The position numbers were made by a program, and so were the translations under genes. Positions 9,419-18,745 of a stretch of 64,000 nt of DNA are shown here, in pieces; position 1 is the stretch's first letter; each line of letters starts with the position of its first letter. The stretch is from Hyphomonadaceae bacterium. GTDB lineage: Bacteria; Pseudomonadota; Alphaproteobacteria; Caulobacterales; Hyphomonadaceae. The notes under the pieces were generated by a model. The model worked only from the letters and a program-made list of their open reading frames with translations, did not search any database and had not been told where the DNA came from. The DNA lies in NCBI GenBank assembly GCA_016714495.1, contig JADKDU010000002.1, forward strand, positions 595,340 through 659,339, given 5' to 3'.

Positions 9419-10771
9419 ATGCGTATAGCCGCAGTGGCTTTTGCAGCGTTGGCTACTTCGTGCGCGTCCGCGCCCGACACCACGCCAATCAACCAGACGC
9501 TACGCGCGCCGCCTCCGGCGCCAGTCGAAATCGAACTGGGCGTGGATGGCGACGCCATCGCGCTCGCGCTCTCGGGCGGCGGCGCGCGCGCCGCATCCTT
9601 CTCGCTGGGCGTTCTGCTGCAATTGCGCGATATGAAAGGGCCGGATGGTCGCGCGCTGATCGACAAGGTTGCTCTCGTGACGTCGGTTTCGGGCGGCTCG
9701 ACGGTCGCGGCCTGGTTCGGCCTCCACGGCGCCGGCGGGCTCGACGGCTTTCGCGCCGCCATGCTGGACAAGGACTGGCAGAGCCAGCTCCACACCACCT
9801 TCGTGTCGCCCGAGAACTGGCAGCGCCTGATGCAGGGCGGCGTCAACGGCCCGGACAAGCTCGGGGATTGGCTGGACAATGAAGTCTATTCCGGCGCGCA
9901 TATGAAGGATCTGTCGAGCCATCCACGCGTCATAATCAATGCGGCTGACCTCTACAACGGCACGCCATTCGCGTTCGCGACGCCATACTTCCAAGCGATT
10001 TGCAGCGATCTGGGTTCTGTCCGCGTGGCGGATGCGGTCGCCGCATCAATGTCGGTTCCGATCGCCTTCCGTCCCATTGTCGTGAAGCTGCCGGAAGGCG
10101 AGTGTCCCGTGCCGATGCCGTCTTTGGTCGATGCGGCGAAGCGCGACCGGGCCTCGCCTGCGCTTCTGCGCGAGACAGCGCGCGCGTTCGAGGCGTATCG
10201 CGACCCTTCTCGGATGAAGTATCTTCATCTCACCGATGGCGGCGTCGCTGACAATTTTGGCCTGTCGAGTCTCGTCACAATCCGTCGGGCTGCAGGTAAG
10301 CCCTACGGGCCATATTCCGCGCGCGACGCTGTGAGAATTCGTCGGATGACATTCCTTCTCGTGAATTCCGAACGGAACGCCGACGGCAACTGGGCAATGA
10401 AACCGGAGGGGCCGGACGCCGTGCAGTTGGCAGACGCCCTGCTGAGCGTTTCTATCAATGCGCCCAAGCGCGCCGCCAGCGACGCGTTCGGCAGCGTGCT
10501 TGCGGACTGGCAGCGAGACCTGATCGCCTGGCGCTGCGAGCTGACGCCGGCAGAGGCCCGTGCTTTGGGTGCAGGCGAAGGCTGGACTTGCACGGATGTC
10601 CAATTCCGCTTCGATACGGTTTCTTTCGCTGATCTTCCGCCGGATCAATACGAGCGCCTCGGCGCGGCCGCCACGGCGGTTAGCTTGCCGAAGGATCAGG
10701 TCGACGATCTGATCGCCGGCGGCCGCCGCGCCATTCTAACGAATGAATTGTTGCAGACATTTACGCGTTAA
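9419..10771 (+). CDS. Patatin-like phospholipase, lipoprotein
   Basis: I choose ATG 9419, which gives a short lipoprotein signal ending in ATSC (Cys15); the longer upstream frame overlaps pgi and has no coding character. The patatin fold is clear: an oxyanion loop LSGGGARAA (about residue 55), the nucleophile in a GXSXG-like SVSGGS (about residue 93) and the dyad Asp in LTDGGVADN (about residue 273). Such enzymes hydrolyse phospholipid or lysophospholipid acyl chains. The lipid anchor places it in the envelope. At 450 residues it is longer than minimal patatins, with an extra C-terminal domain I cannot name. It is convergent with pbpC, overlapping it by four bases. Confidence 0.88.
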   Translation: MRIAAVAFAALATSCASAPDTTPINQTLRAPPPAPVEIELGVDGDAIALALSGGGARAASFSLGVLLQLRDMKGPDGRALIDKVALVTSVSGGSTVAAWFGLHGAGGLDGFRAAMLDKDWQSQLHTTFVSPENWQRLMQGGVNGPDKLGDWLDNEVYSGAHMKDLSSHPRVIINAADLYNGTPFAFATPYFQAICSDLGSVRVADAVAASMSVPIAFRPIVVKLPEGECPVPMPSLVDAAKRDRASPALLRETARAFEAYRDPSRMKYLHLTDGGVADNFGLSSLVTIRRAAGKPYGPYSARDAVRIRRMTFLLVNSERNADGNWAMKPEGPDAVQLADALLSVSINAPKRAASDAFGSVLADWQRDLIAWRCELTPAEARALGAGEGWTCTDVQFRFDTVSFADLPPDQYERLGAAATAVSLPKDQVDDLIAGGRRAILTNELLQTFTR

Positions 10772-12897
10772 CTGCCGGGCATCATGATGCGCACCCGTGA
10801 CTTGGCCGAACGGCCCGCGTCGTCGACCACGAACAATTCGTAGAAGCCCGGATCATTCGGCCGCCACACAGCGTCGCCCGCCACATTGCGCGACAGCGCC
10901 TTGCCGTCGACATACCAGGCCAGCTTGCCCCGTCCTTCGGCCGCCAGCACGAAGGAGGTGTGTTCCTCATCCTTCCACACTTCTGCGCCATCTGGCGGGA
11001 AGAGAATCTGCGGCGGCGCGTTCTGCCGTTCAAACCGCGCCAGCGCCGATGGCGGCGTATGACCGCCGGCGATTTCTTCGCGAAGCGGCGGGCCCGATGA
11101 GCGGCGCGGCGTGATCCGTGTGATCGCGTCGTAGACATCGAACAGCACGGGCAACGCAGCATCGCGCCCGGTCACGCTTGGCCGAGGCGAGGAGTCCGCC
11201 CGCCCGATCCACACCACGACCGCACTGCCATTCCCAGTGCCTGCCGCCCACGCATCGCGAAAGCCGTAGGACGTGCCCGTCTTGAACGCGACCACCGGCG
11301 CCTCCTGCGTCAGCAGCGCTGGCATGCGCCCCGCAGGTGCGGGCGCCGAACCAAGAATCTCCACAATCTGCCGCGCCGACTGCGTCGACATGATCTGCGT
11401 CGCCTTGTCCGGCTTCGCCAGCGCCTTCTCCGTCTCGCTTTTCAGCCAGTGCAGCGGCAGGGCGCGCCCATCATCACCCAGCGCCGCATACAGCAACGCC
11501 ACATCGCGCACCGTCATGCCCGCACCGCCCAGCGCTATCGCGAGCCCCGCATCCTCGTCCGCCGTCAGCGGCATCGAAAGGTCAGCCCCAGCAAAAGACA
11601 ACGCCGCCGCAAACCGCTGCGCGCCCACCGCATCCAGCGCTGATACCGCCGGCACGTTCAGCGAATGCTGCAGCGCCTGCGCTACCGTTACATCGCCGCG
11701 AAACGTGCGATCAAAATTGTCCGGCCGATAGCTCGAAAACCTGCGCGGCGCGTCCGCGATCCGCGTATCAGGCGAGGCCACGCCATCATCGAACGCCATG
11801 CCATAGATGAACGGCTTCAGCGTCGAGCCCGGCGAGCGCGGACGATTGGTGAGATCGATCCATCCGCCAGCGGACGCCCGATTGGAAGATCCCGCTGCCG
11901 CCCGTACCTCGCGAGTCGCAATGTCGACCACCAGAATCGCCACCTGCACGCCTTCGCGCGGAGGCCCCGCCGCACGCGTCGCCAGCTGTTCCACTTCTTT
12001 CTGCAGGGCGAGGTCTAGCGTCGTTCTGATGTTGTCCGGGTCACCCGCCCGCCGCAGCGCCTCTTCCGACGCATGCCACGCCACCGTCGGGAAGTTTCCC
12101 CGCTTGGGCGCGGGATAGTCCGCCGACTCTGCCGCCAGATCCTTCGCGAACAGTCCTTGGTCCGCCAGCCGCATCAGCACGCGCTCGCGCGCCACGATCG
12201 CCGCCTTGGGATGAAGGTCCGGCCGCCGCGCCTCGGGCGATTGCGGCAGGGCGATCAGCATCGCGATCTGGTCCGGCGATAGGTTATCTGGCTCACGCCC
12301 GAAATAAGCCCACGATGCGGCCCGCACACCCTCGAGGTTGCCTCCATAAGGCGCCAGCGTGAGGTACAGTTCGAGGATCTCTTCCTTCGAGTATCGCCGC
12401 TCCAGCTGCCACGCCCGGAACGCCTCGATCAGCTTCGCGCCGATATTGCGCGGCCGAGGCTCCAGCAGGCGCGCCGTCTGCATCGTGATCGTCGATCCGC
12501 CCGAAACGATCCGCCCGGTTATCGCCAGCGAGCCCGCAGCACGCGTCAAGGCCGCGAAATCCACGCCGCCATGGCTCATGAAGCGTTTGTCCTCATACGC
12601 CATCAGCGCCGAGACAAAGTCCGGATCCAGCTCTTCGACATGCGCACGCATGCGCCACTTGCCGTCTTCGACTGGAAACACGCGCAGCACAGCCCCGCGC
12701 CGGTCCATCACCACGCCCGAAACTTCCTGGAAACGCGTCAGTGGCGGGGGAAAGAAGAAGTCCACCGCCATCAGCGGCACGAGCACGTACAGTAAGACCA
12801 GCGCGGCCCTGCGCCACCACTCCGTCGGCCACCACCAGTTGCGCGGGTTCAGGTAGCGCAGAGCAATACGCCAGCGCGGCAAGGCGGGCTCGCTCAT
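10768..12897 (-). CDS. pbpC: Penicillin-binding protein 1C
   Basis: This 709-residue bifunctional peptidoglycan synthase has one N-terminal membrane helix (about residues 27-48). The glycosyltransferase (GT51) domain has EDKRFMSHGGVD and the GGSTITMQTARLL segment. The transpeptidase domain has the nucleophile in STLK (GSTLKPFIYG), the SLN motif in HSLNVP and KTGTSYGFRDAW. A C-terminal PBP1C-specific domain of about 90 residues follows (FPPDGAEVWKDE onward). Length and order match PbpC. It is probably transcribed with the alpha-2-macroglobulin gene just upstream (42-base gap), a pairing known from E. coli pbpC-yfhM. Confidence 0.95.
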   Translation of the reverse strand: MSEPALPRWRIALRYLNPRNWWWPTEWWRRAALVLLYVLVPLMAVDFFFPPPLTRFQEVSGVVMDRRGAVLRVFPVEDGKWRMRAHVEELDPDFVSALMAYEDKRFMSHGGVDFAALTRAAGSLAITGRIVSGGSTITMQTARLLEPRPRNIGAKLIEAFRAWQLERRYSKEEILELYLTLAPYGGNLEGVRAASWAYFGREPDNLSPDQIAMLIALPQSPEARRPDLHPKAAIVARERVLMRLADQGLFAKDLAAESADYPAPKRGNFPTVAWHASEEALRRAGDPDNIRTTLDLALQKEVEQLATRAAGPPREGVQVAILVVDIATREVRAAAGSSNRASAGGWIDLTNRPRSPGSTLKPFIYGMAFDDGVASPDTRIADAPRRFSSYRPDNFDRTFRGDVTVAQALQHSLNVPAVSALDAVGAQRFAAALSFAGADLSMPLTADEDAGLAIALGGAGMTVRDVALLYAALGDDGRALPLHWLKSETEKALAKPDKATQIMSTQSARQIVEILGSAPAPAGRMPALLTQEAPVVAFKTGTSYGFRDAWAAGTGNGSAVVVWIGRADSSPRPSVTGRDAALPVLFDVYDAITRITPRRSSGPPLREEIAGGHTPPSALARFERQNAPPQILFPPDGAEVWKDEEHTSFVLAAEGRGKLAWYVDGKALSRNVAGDAVWRPNDPGFYELFVVDDAGRSAKSRVRIMMPGS

Positions 12898-12939
12898 CGC
12901 GAACCCCGCCTAACCGCATCTGCCGCAGCTTCACGCATC

Positions 12940-15900
12940 CTACCGCTTCGCCACCGTGATGGTGCGCGAGTTCGTGCGGGCATGCGTATCCGGCTTGTAC
13001 ATGTCTTCCGCGACCGCGCCGGGCATCGTGAACGTGCCAGGCGTCACCACACGAACCATGTAGGCTACCGTTTCGCGCTTCTGGTCGAACAGGTCGAACG
13101 ACGCCACGAAGCGGTCATCCCGCGCCTCGGCGATATTCGGCGCCACCAGCGTGCCGAGGAAGCGATACGGCCCGTTGGCGCCCGCATCTTCCGGCCGCAG
13201 CACAGCTTCTATCTCGAAGCCCGCCGGCAGAAGGTCCGCCACCACCAGAGGCGTCTTCCGCATTTCGGAAGCGCCCACCGTTATCGCGACGATTAGGCGG
13301 TCGCCCTGACGGAAGCTGGTTCCATCCACGGCGTTTCCGCCTGGCGTCCACAGCTGCTTGACCGCCGTCATGCCATCGGCTGCGGGCGGCGGCGCCGAAG
13401 CCGGCGCGCCACGTGACACGGACGTCACCCAGAGCTGGCCTTGCCCGCGGTTCGTGAACACAGGCGGCGTCGTCATCTGCGCATCGCGCATCTTGTAGAC
13501 GCCCGACGACACCGTATCCGCCTGGCCCTGCACTGCGACATTCACTGCAGCCTGTCCGCCCGAAAGCGCGTTGGCGGCGAGAAGAAGATAGGCCTTCTCC
13601 TGAGTCGTCAGGCGATCGGGTTCCGGCAAGTCCTGCGCCACACGCTGCGACAGGCGCCGCACGCGATCTGTCTGCTTCGCTTCGTGCGCCAGCGCGAGAA
13701 CGCCGGCGAGGTCGCGACGCGACGTCTGATAATAGTCGCCGGTATTCGTATAGCCGATCGCGGCCTCCGCCTGATCGAAGGCCGACTTGGCGCGGGCATT
13801 GTCGCCGATCATGTACAGCGCCGCGCCGATCTGCGCCTTGGCCAGCGGGCCGTCTATGCGGCCCAGACGGTCATCGTGCAGATAGCGCAACCGCGCCCTG
13901 TCCATGCGACCGGCCTTCGCGAGCACATAGGCGGCATAGGCCACCGAGCGGTCCATCAGCTTTTGTTCGGTGTCGTTGCTGTAACGGTTTTCATAGACTT
14001 CGAAGTCATAGCTCGACGCGTAACGGTTCTCCCGAACTGCAAACTCCTCGAGCGCGTCATAGGCCTTGTCCAGCGCTGCATCCGGCACCACGAAGCCAGC
14101 CGCCTTGGCGCGGAACAGGAAGTCCGTCGCATAAGCGCCAAGCCAAGGCGTTGAAAGCGCATCGCCCGTGCGCCAGAGACCAATCGCGCCATCCGCGCCC
14201 TGCCGGTTCAGCAAGGTCGAGACGGCGTCCTGTATCTGGTTGCGCAGGTCGCCCGGCGTCTTGCGTCCGGCCAGCGCCGCGATCTGGTTGGCGTAAAGCA
14301 GAGGCAGCGCGCGGCTGGTGATCTGCTCCGTGCACCCATACGGATACTGGTCGAGCGAGTCATACAGCGCCGCCGCGTCCATCGGGATGGGCGAGAACGA
14401 CACCTGCACATAGCCCGACCCCGTCACGAACGAGCTGAGCGAGTCCGCGCCTGGAGAGAAGGTTGCCCCCGGCTGGATCGTCGTCCGCTGCACATAGCTC
14501 GCCGGCATCCACGCCGACCGCGTCTGGATCGGATAGGTGCGCGAGACCGCATAATTGCCCGGTCCCGTCACGTTGAAGGAAACATTGGAGACGCCCTCGC
14601 TCGCGGTCGAGAACGTGGCGTCAATGTCACTGCGCTGCCCACGATTGAGGTTGGCCGACAGCGTGCCCGTCACGGCGCGAACCGGGGCAACCGCCTGGAT
14701 CGCCGCGTTGTAGGCGCCTGGCGCGCCTTCAACGTTATCCAGCGTCAGCGTCGCCGTCGCCGTGTCTCCCGGAGAAAGAAAGCGCGGCAGCGCCATCAAC
14801 GCCGGCACTTGGTCGCGCACCGTCACCGGCTTGGAAGCCCCGCCGACACCCGTGTTCGACCACGCAACGGCCATGAGCCGCAGCTCGCCGTTGAATGCGG
14901 GCACATCGAACGTTATCGTCGCCTTGCCGCCGCTCAGTTTCACCGGAGCAGACACCAGCGCCACCGACATGGTCGGCACGACAGTCAGGCCCGCGCCGCC
15001 AATCTGGTCGCCGCCCTGACGGATATTGCCGGCCGCGCCCTGGTTGGGGTCGAGCAGGCGGCCGTAATCGTCGCGCAACTCGGCGCCAAGACGACGCTTG
15101 CCGAAGAAGTAGTCGACTGGGTCAGGAGACTTGAAGCCCGTAAGGAGGAGAATACGCTCGTCCACCGCCGCAAGCTGCACATAACCATCATCGCTCGGCC
15201 CTTTGGCGGTGATCGTCACCGTCATCTTGCTGTTCGGGCGCTGAATTTCCGGCGCCGCCAGATCGAGGCTGAACGTGCGCGGCGCCGTATCGACTGCGAT
15301 GTGAGCAACGCCCACAGCACGCCTCGGCTTCGGTGTCTTCACGGCATCGCGCGGCGTATAGACCGTCGCCATGACGTAAGCGCCTGCGCCCCAGGCCTGC
15401 GTCACGGGCAGGCGCACATGCGTGCCTTCATTCGCCTTCACCGAAATCGTGCGCGTCGAGATCACATTCTCGGACGCCACGACGATTTCCGCTTCGCCGG
15501 CATAGGGCGCGACGATGGTGACGTCGACGTCCTTGCCGATCGCCGGCAGTGTTTCGGGAACCTGCACGCGCACGCGGTCCGGCGCTTCAACGCCATCCAC
15601 CGGTGTTCCGCCCCAGCCCGACCAGAAGGCGTAGGAAGCTTCCCCGCCATTGGCTTCTTCCGTGAGGTAAATTTCGAAATCGCCATAGTCGAGCTGACGC
15701 GTCTTTATGGAGCCGCGCTGTCCCTCGCCGATCTTCAGGTTGCCGTTTTCCAGCTCAACCACGCGGCGCGACTGGCGCCACTGCCAGTCGCCGCCATCGG
15801 CGCGATACCAGTCGTATTTCCAGTCGATGCGTACGAGACGCCAGTTGATCGTCGCCGCCTTCAGGGCGCCATTGCGATCCAGCGACACAACATCGAAATT

Positions 15901-17841
15901 CGCCGCTTCGCCTTCCTTGGAGGAGCGATCCTCGAACGCAGGCTTTACGCCGATATAGCGTTCCGCCGGACGGTAGGCGACGCGAACATCGTCCCGCACC
16001 GCCCGGCCGCCGGGCTCGATGGCCGAAACCACGGCGCGCAGCCGCAGGGGACGCGAGGATTGGGCGTTCTCCGCCGCGCGCGGATCAAGCGATATGACCG
16101 CGCGGCCTGTGCTGTCGGTTGTCGCCGCCGCAAGATCGAAGGTCGACTCGCGGAACTCTTCGTCATGCCGGCCGAAGGTGAAGCCCTTCGCATCCGGGAA
16201 CGGGGTCGGATCGCTCTCGACGCGGACATTGCCTTCGACCGGCAGGTCAGCGCCCGGCGCTCCATAGAGGAATCGTACATTGGCCGTGATCGGCCGCGTC
16301 TCGTTGGCGCGCATCGGCGTCTTGTCGTCGGCCGTCACGTCCAGCGCGATGCGTTGCGGCACGAAATCCTCGACCGAGAAATTCTCGCTGCCGACAACCC
16401 CGACGCCATCGATTTCGGTCGAAATGCGCCACGCGCCGCGCGCGGCCGTGCGCGGAATGTCGAACGGATAGGATACCGCGCCGTTGAACTGCTTGGCGTC
16501 CTTGAAGCGCAGCCGCCCTGCCTCCAGCCCGTTGGGGCCATAGACGATAACAGAGCCGGGCCTGTTGCTTGCCGAGTTGGCGGCCGCATCGCGTATCAGC
16601 GAGGTGATGTAGACTTTCTCACCGGGCCGGTAGACGCCGCGCTCGGTATAGACGAACGCGTCTGCGGCCTGCGCAGGCGCGCGCCCGCCAATGTCGCGCT
16701 CCGTCAGATCAACCGGCGACCGGTCGAGGTCGAGGATCGCGAAATCGCCATTCGGCGCATACGCCATCAGCATGCGCGGCGCGACATTGCCTTCGCCCCG
16801 CATAATCGGTCCGGAGAAATTCACGCGTCCCGAGCCATCGCTGTCGCCACGCGCCAGGATCTCGTTATTGCGCGCGATCAGCTCCAGTTTCACGCTCGAC
16901 ACTGGCTTGGCCGACTGCAACGACCGCACGGTCGCCGACATCCCGTCATTGCCGGTATAGGTCGTCAGCGCGAGGTCGGTGATCACCAGCCAGCGCTTGG
17001 CCCGCGCCGCATTGTTCGGAACGTCGCCCGACGAATCCAGCTGGTCTAGTTCGACAAAATACGCTCCCGGCTGCAGCTTTGGCACTGCCTTGGCGATCGG
17101 GAACACCGTCGTCTTCGCCGTGTTGGGCGAGGTCGGCGTATCCAGCTCCCCTGTCCACACCGGTTCGGCGACGTCGTACACTTCCGAATTGTAGTCCATG
17201 TACCCATAGCTGCCCTGGCTATGCGAATAGCCGGCTGTGATGGTCTTGAAGGCGAGTGCGCGATCGGTGATGCGCGAGATCGTCACCTTCACCTTGTCGA
17301 CGTTCACCGTCTCCAGCCCCAGCCCGTCCGCATCAATGCGAGGCAGGATCACGCCATCGCCCTTGAAACCGACAAAAGCCGGACGGTCGCCAAACGATAT
17401 ACCGACCGTCTCTTCAAACGGCAGCGTTCGTCCATCATTGGCCGGCAGGCCGGAGCGGATCTTGATCTCGCGGTCAGTCCCGAACGTAAGGCCGCCAAGG
17501 CACAGGTTCGCGCCTTCCGTCTGCAAAGCGATCTGCGATCCATCGCCCATGTCGAGGAAGGGTCGGTAATCCGTCGAAGGATTGAGCGTCGAGGAGAAGG
17601 TCAGGCAAGCACGCGGAAGGTCTTTCGACACGTCGATCGCATAGCGCACGAACTCGAACTCGCCGGATGCGCCCGCGCGCGGGGAATTCGCTTGTCGTGT
17701 CTCCAACTGCGGACCCTGGTCCTGGCCGATGACGGTCTGCGCTTCATTGCTCGCCGGTCGGCCGCAGCCCTGCAGCGCCAGCGCTGCAACGATCCCCGCC
17801 GCCGCAAGCGAAAGCCCGCGCCAGATCTTGTTCGTCCCCAC
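12940..17841 (-). CDS. Bacterial alpha-2-macroglobulin, lipoprotein (YfhM type)
   Basis: I start at GTG 17841, which has a perfect AGGAGG five bases upstream; the frame is also open 45 bases further, without a good ribosome site. The protein is about 1,633 residues. A lipobox (ALQGC) anchors it in the envelope. The long run of macroglobulin domains includes the bait-region stretch. The thioester motif YGCTEQ (about 290 bases past the centre) has the reactive Cys and Gln, so this copy should be able to trap proteases covalently. The C-terminal receptor-binding-like domain ends near 12,940. Next to pbpC, it is thought to protect the cell when peptidoglycan is breached. Confidence 0.95.
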   Translation of the reverse strand: MGTNKIWRGLSLAAAGIVAALALQGCGRPASNEAQTVIGQDQGPQLETRQANSPRAGASGEFEFVRYAIDVSKDLPRACLTFSSTLNPSTDYRPFLDMGDGSQIALQTEGANLCLGGLTFGTDREIKIRSGLPANDGRTLPFEETVGISFGDRPAFVGFKGDGVILPRIDADGLGLETVNVDKVKVTISRITDRALAFKTITAGYSHSQGSYGYMDYNSEVYDVAEPVWTGELDTPTSPNTAKTTVFPIAKAVPKLQPGAYFVELDQLDSSGDVPNNAARAKRWLVITDLALTTYTGNDGMSATVRSLQSAKPVSSVKLELIARNNEILARGDSDGSGRVNFSGPIMRGEGNVAPRMLMAYAPNGDFAILDLDRSPVDLTERDIGGRAPAQAADAFVYTERGVYRPGEKVYITSLIRDAAANSASNRPGSVIVYGPNGLEAGRLRFKDAKQFNGAVSYPFDIPRTAARGAWRISTEIDGVGVVGSENFSVEDFVPQRIALDVTADDKTPMRANETRPITANVRFLYGAPGADLPVEGNVRVESDPTPFPDAKGFTFGRHDEEFRESTFDLAAATTDSTGRAVISLDPRAAENAQSSRPLRLRAVVSAIEPGGRAVRDDVRVAYRPAERYIGVKPAFEDRSSKEGEAANFDVVSLDRNGALKAATINWRLVRIDWKYDWYRADGGDWQWRQSRRVVELENGNLKIGEGQRGSIKTRQLDYGDFEIYLTEEANGGEASYAFWSGWGGTPVDGVEAPDRVRVQVPETLPAIGKDVDVTIVAPYAGEAEIVVASENVISTRTISVKANEGTHVRLPVTQAWGAGAYVMATVYTPRDAVKTPKPRRAVGVAHIAVDTAPRTFSLDLAAPEIQRPNSKMTVTITAKGPSDDGYVQLAAVDERILLLTGFKSPDPVDYFFGKRRLGAELRDDYGRLLDPNQGAAGNIRQGGDQIGGAGLTVVPTMSVALVSAPVKLSGGKATITFDVPAFNGELRLMAVAWSNTGVGGASKPVTVRDQVPALMALPRFLSPGDTATATLTLDNVEGAPGAYNAAIQAVAPVRAVTGTLSANLNRGQRSDIDATFSTASEGVSNVSFNVTGPGNYAVSRTYPIQTRSAWMPASYVQRTTIQPGATFSPGADSLSSFVTGSGYVQVSFSPIPMDAAALYDSLDQYPYGCTEQITSRALPLLYANQIAALAGRKTPGDLRNQIQDAVSTLLNRQGADGAIGLWRTGDALSTPWLGAYATDFLFRAKAAGFVVPDAALDKAYDALEEFAVRENRYASSYDFEVYENRYSNDTEQKLMDRSVAYAAYVLAKAGRMDRARLRYLHDDRLGRIDGPLAKAQIGAALYMIGDNARAKSAFDQAEAAIGYTNTGDYYQTSRRDLAGVLALAHEAKQTDRVRRLSQRVAQDLPEPDRLTTQEKAYLLLAANALSGGQAAVNVAVQGQADTVSSGVYKMRDAQMTTPPVFTNRGQGQLWVTSVSRGAPASAPPPAADGMTAVKQLWTPGGNAVDGTSFRQGDRLIVAITVGASEMRKTPLVVADLLPAGFEIEAVLRPEDAGANGPYRFLGTLVAPNIAEARDDRFVASFDLFDQKRETVAYMVRVVTPGTFTMPGAVAEDMYKPDTHARTNSRTITVAKR

Positions 17842-17995
17842 GACGTCCTCCTGAGTCCCCAAACCCGGTATTTGATCGTTCACCATATCTCACGGGCGGG
17901 TGCGCGGAAGGTGCGCAAAGCCCCAAGCTGCTGAAAAAGTGGGAGTTGTTCTGAATGATTCGGCTGAGCTGCGATCTGTCACAATATATAAGCCG

Positions 17996-18070
17996 TGGTG
18001 CCGCGTGAGGGGATTGAACCCCCGACCTTCGGTTTACAAAACCGCTGCTCTACCGCTGAGCTAACGCGGC
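17996..18070 (-). tRNA. tRNA-Thr(TGT)
   Basis: A full cloverleaf can be drawn on the minus strand. The acceptor stem GCCGCGT/ACGCGGC is perfectly paired, the D-arm GCTC/GAGC and T-arm GGGGG-TTCAATC-CCC are present, and the anticodon loop is TTTGTAA with anticodon TGT (reads ACA). The anticodon stem has one mismatch at its base. The CCA end is encoded (17996-17998). The structural gene without CCA is 17999-18070. Confidence 0.95.
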
Positions 18071-18235
18071 CCGCGGATCATGGGGGAATAGGCGCCGCAG
18101 CGTTTCTGCGCAAGCCCCGGTATTTGGCCCGAAATGACCCATTCGCCGCCACAATCCGCCCGGATCGCGCCCTCGGGGCGCCTGCCACGGAACTAGCTTC
18201 AATTTCGGAACGTTGGGACCGGACTAGGCTGGGAG

Positions 18236-18634
18236 ATGAAGATGCAACGATTGACTGCACTCACCTTGGGCGCCGCGATGCTCGGCTTGTGCGGCCTGGT
18301 CTACGACAACGCATCCGCGCAGGGGTCTGCCGCGTGCCCGGTCCGCGAAGTCTCCATCTATTTTGACAAGGACACGACGGCCTTCAACAAATTCTCGCAA
18401 CAGCTCGTCGAACGCGTCGCAACCGAAGCGAAGGCCTGTGGCTCGAAACAGGTCGTGGCCGAGGTCAAATCCGGTCCAGCCCGCGCCGATGCTGTCACAG
18501 AAGCGTTCGAGCATCTTGGCGTGAAAGTTGTCTTTGCTAAACAGCCCGCGGCCCAGTCCCTCGCCGAGTCCGTCGCTGACCGTGAAGTGATAATCCGCGT
18601 GGCCAGCACCGCGCCGTCCCGCCGCGTCGGCTAA
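18236..18634 (+). CDS. Secreted protein, short OmpA-like domain
   Basis: This 132-residue protein has a signal peptide of about 28 residues (a LTLGAAMLGLCGLV core ending in ASA-QG). The mature part begins with CPVREVSIYFDKDTTAFN and a helix FSQQLVERVATEA. This resembles the first half of an OmpA C-terminal (peptidoglycan-binding) domain, with two Cys residues that could form a disulfide. It is too short for the complete OmpA fold. A ribosome site GGGAG lies right before ATG 18236. It stands alone between tRNA-Thr and metG. Function unknown. Confidence 0.72.
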   Translation: MKMQRLTALTLGAAMLGLCGLVYDNASAQGSAACPVREVSIYFDKDTTAFNKFSQQLVERVATEAKACGSKQVVAEVKSGPARADAVTEAFEHLGVKVVFAKQPAAQSLAESVADREVIIRVASTAPSRRVG

Positions 18635-18745
18635 AGCGCGCCGAAAGCGCCGGAATTTCAGGATTTTGCGCCCCGGATAGCGGTACTGGCGTTGGAGGCG
18701 CCCCATGTTACAAGCCGCCATCTGTTGAACACCCTGGAATAGAGC

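Noticed and set aside
14809..17049. Long plus-strand frame (746 codons) inside the alpha-2-macroglobulin gene
   Set aside because: It is antisense to a well-supported gene, Arg/His-rich, has no ribosome site and no recognisable domain.
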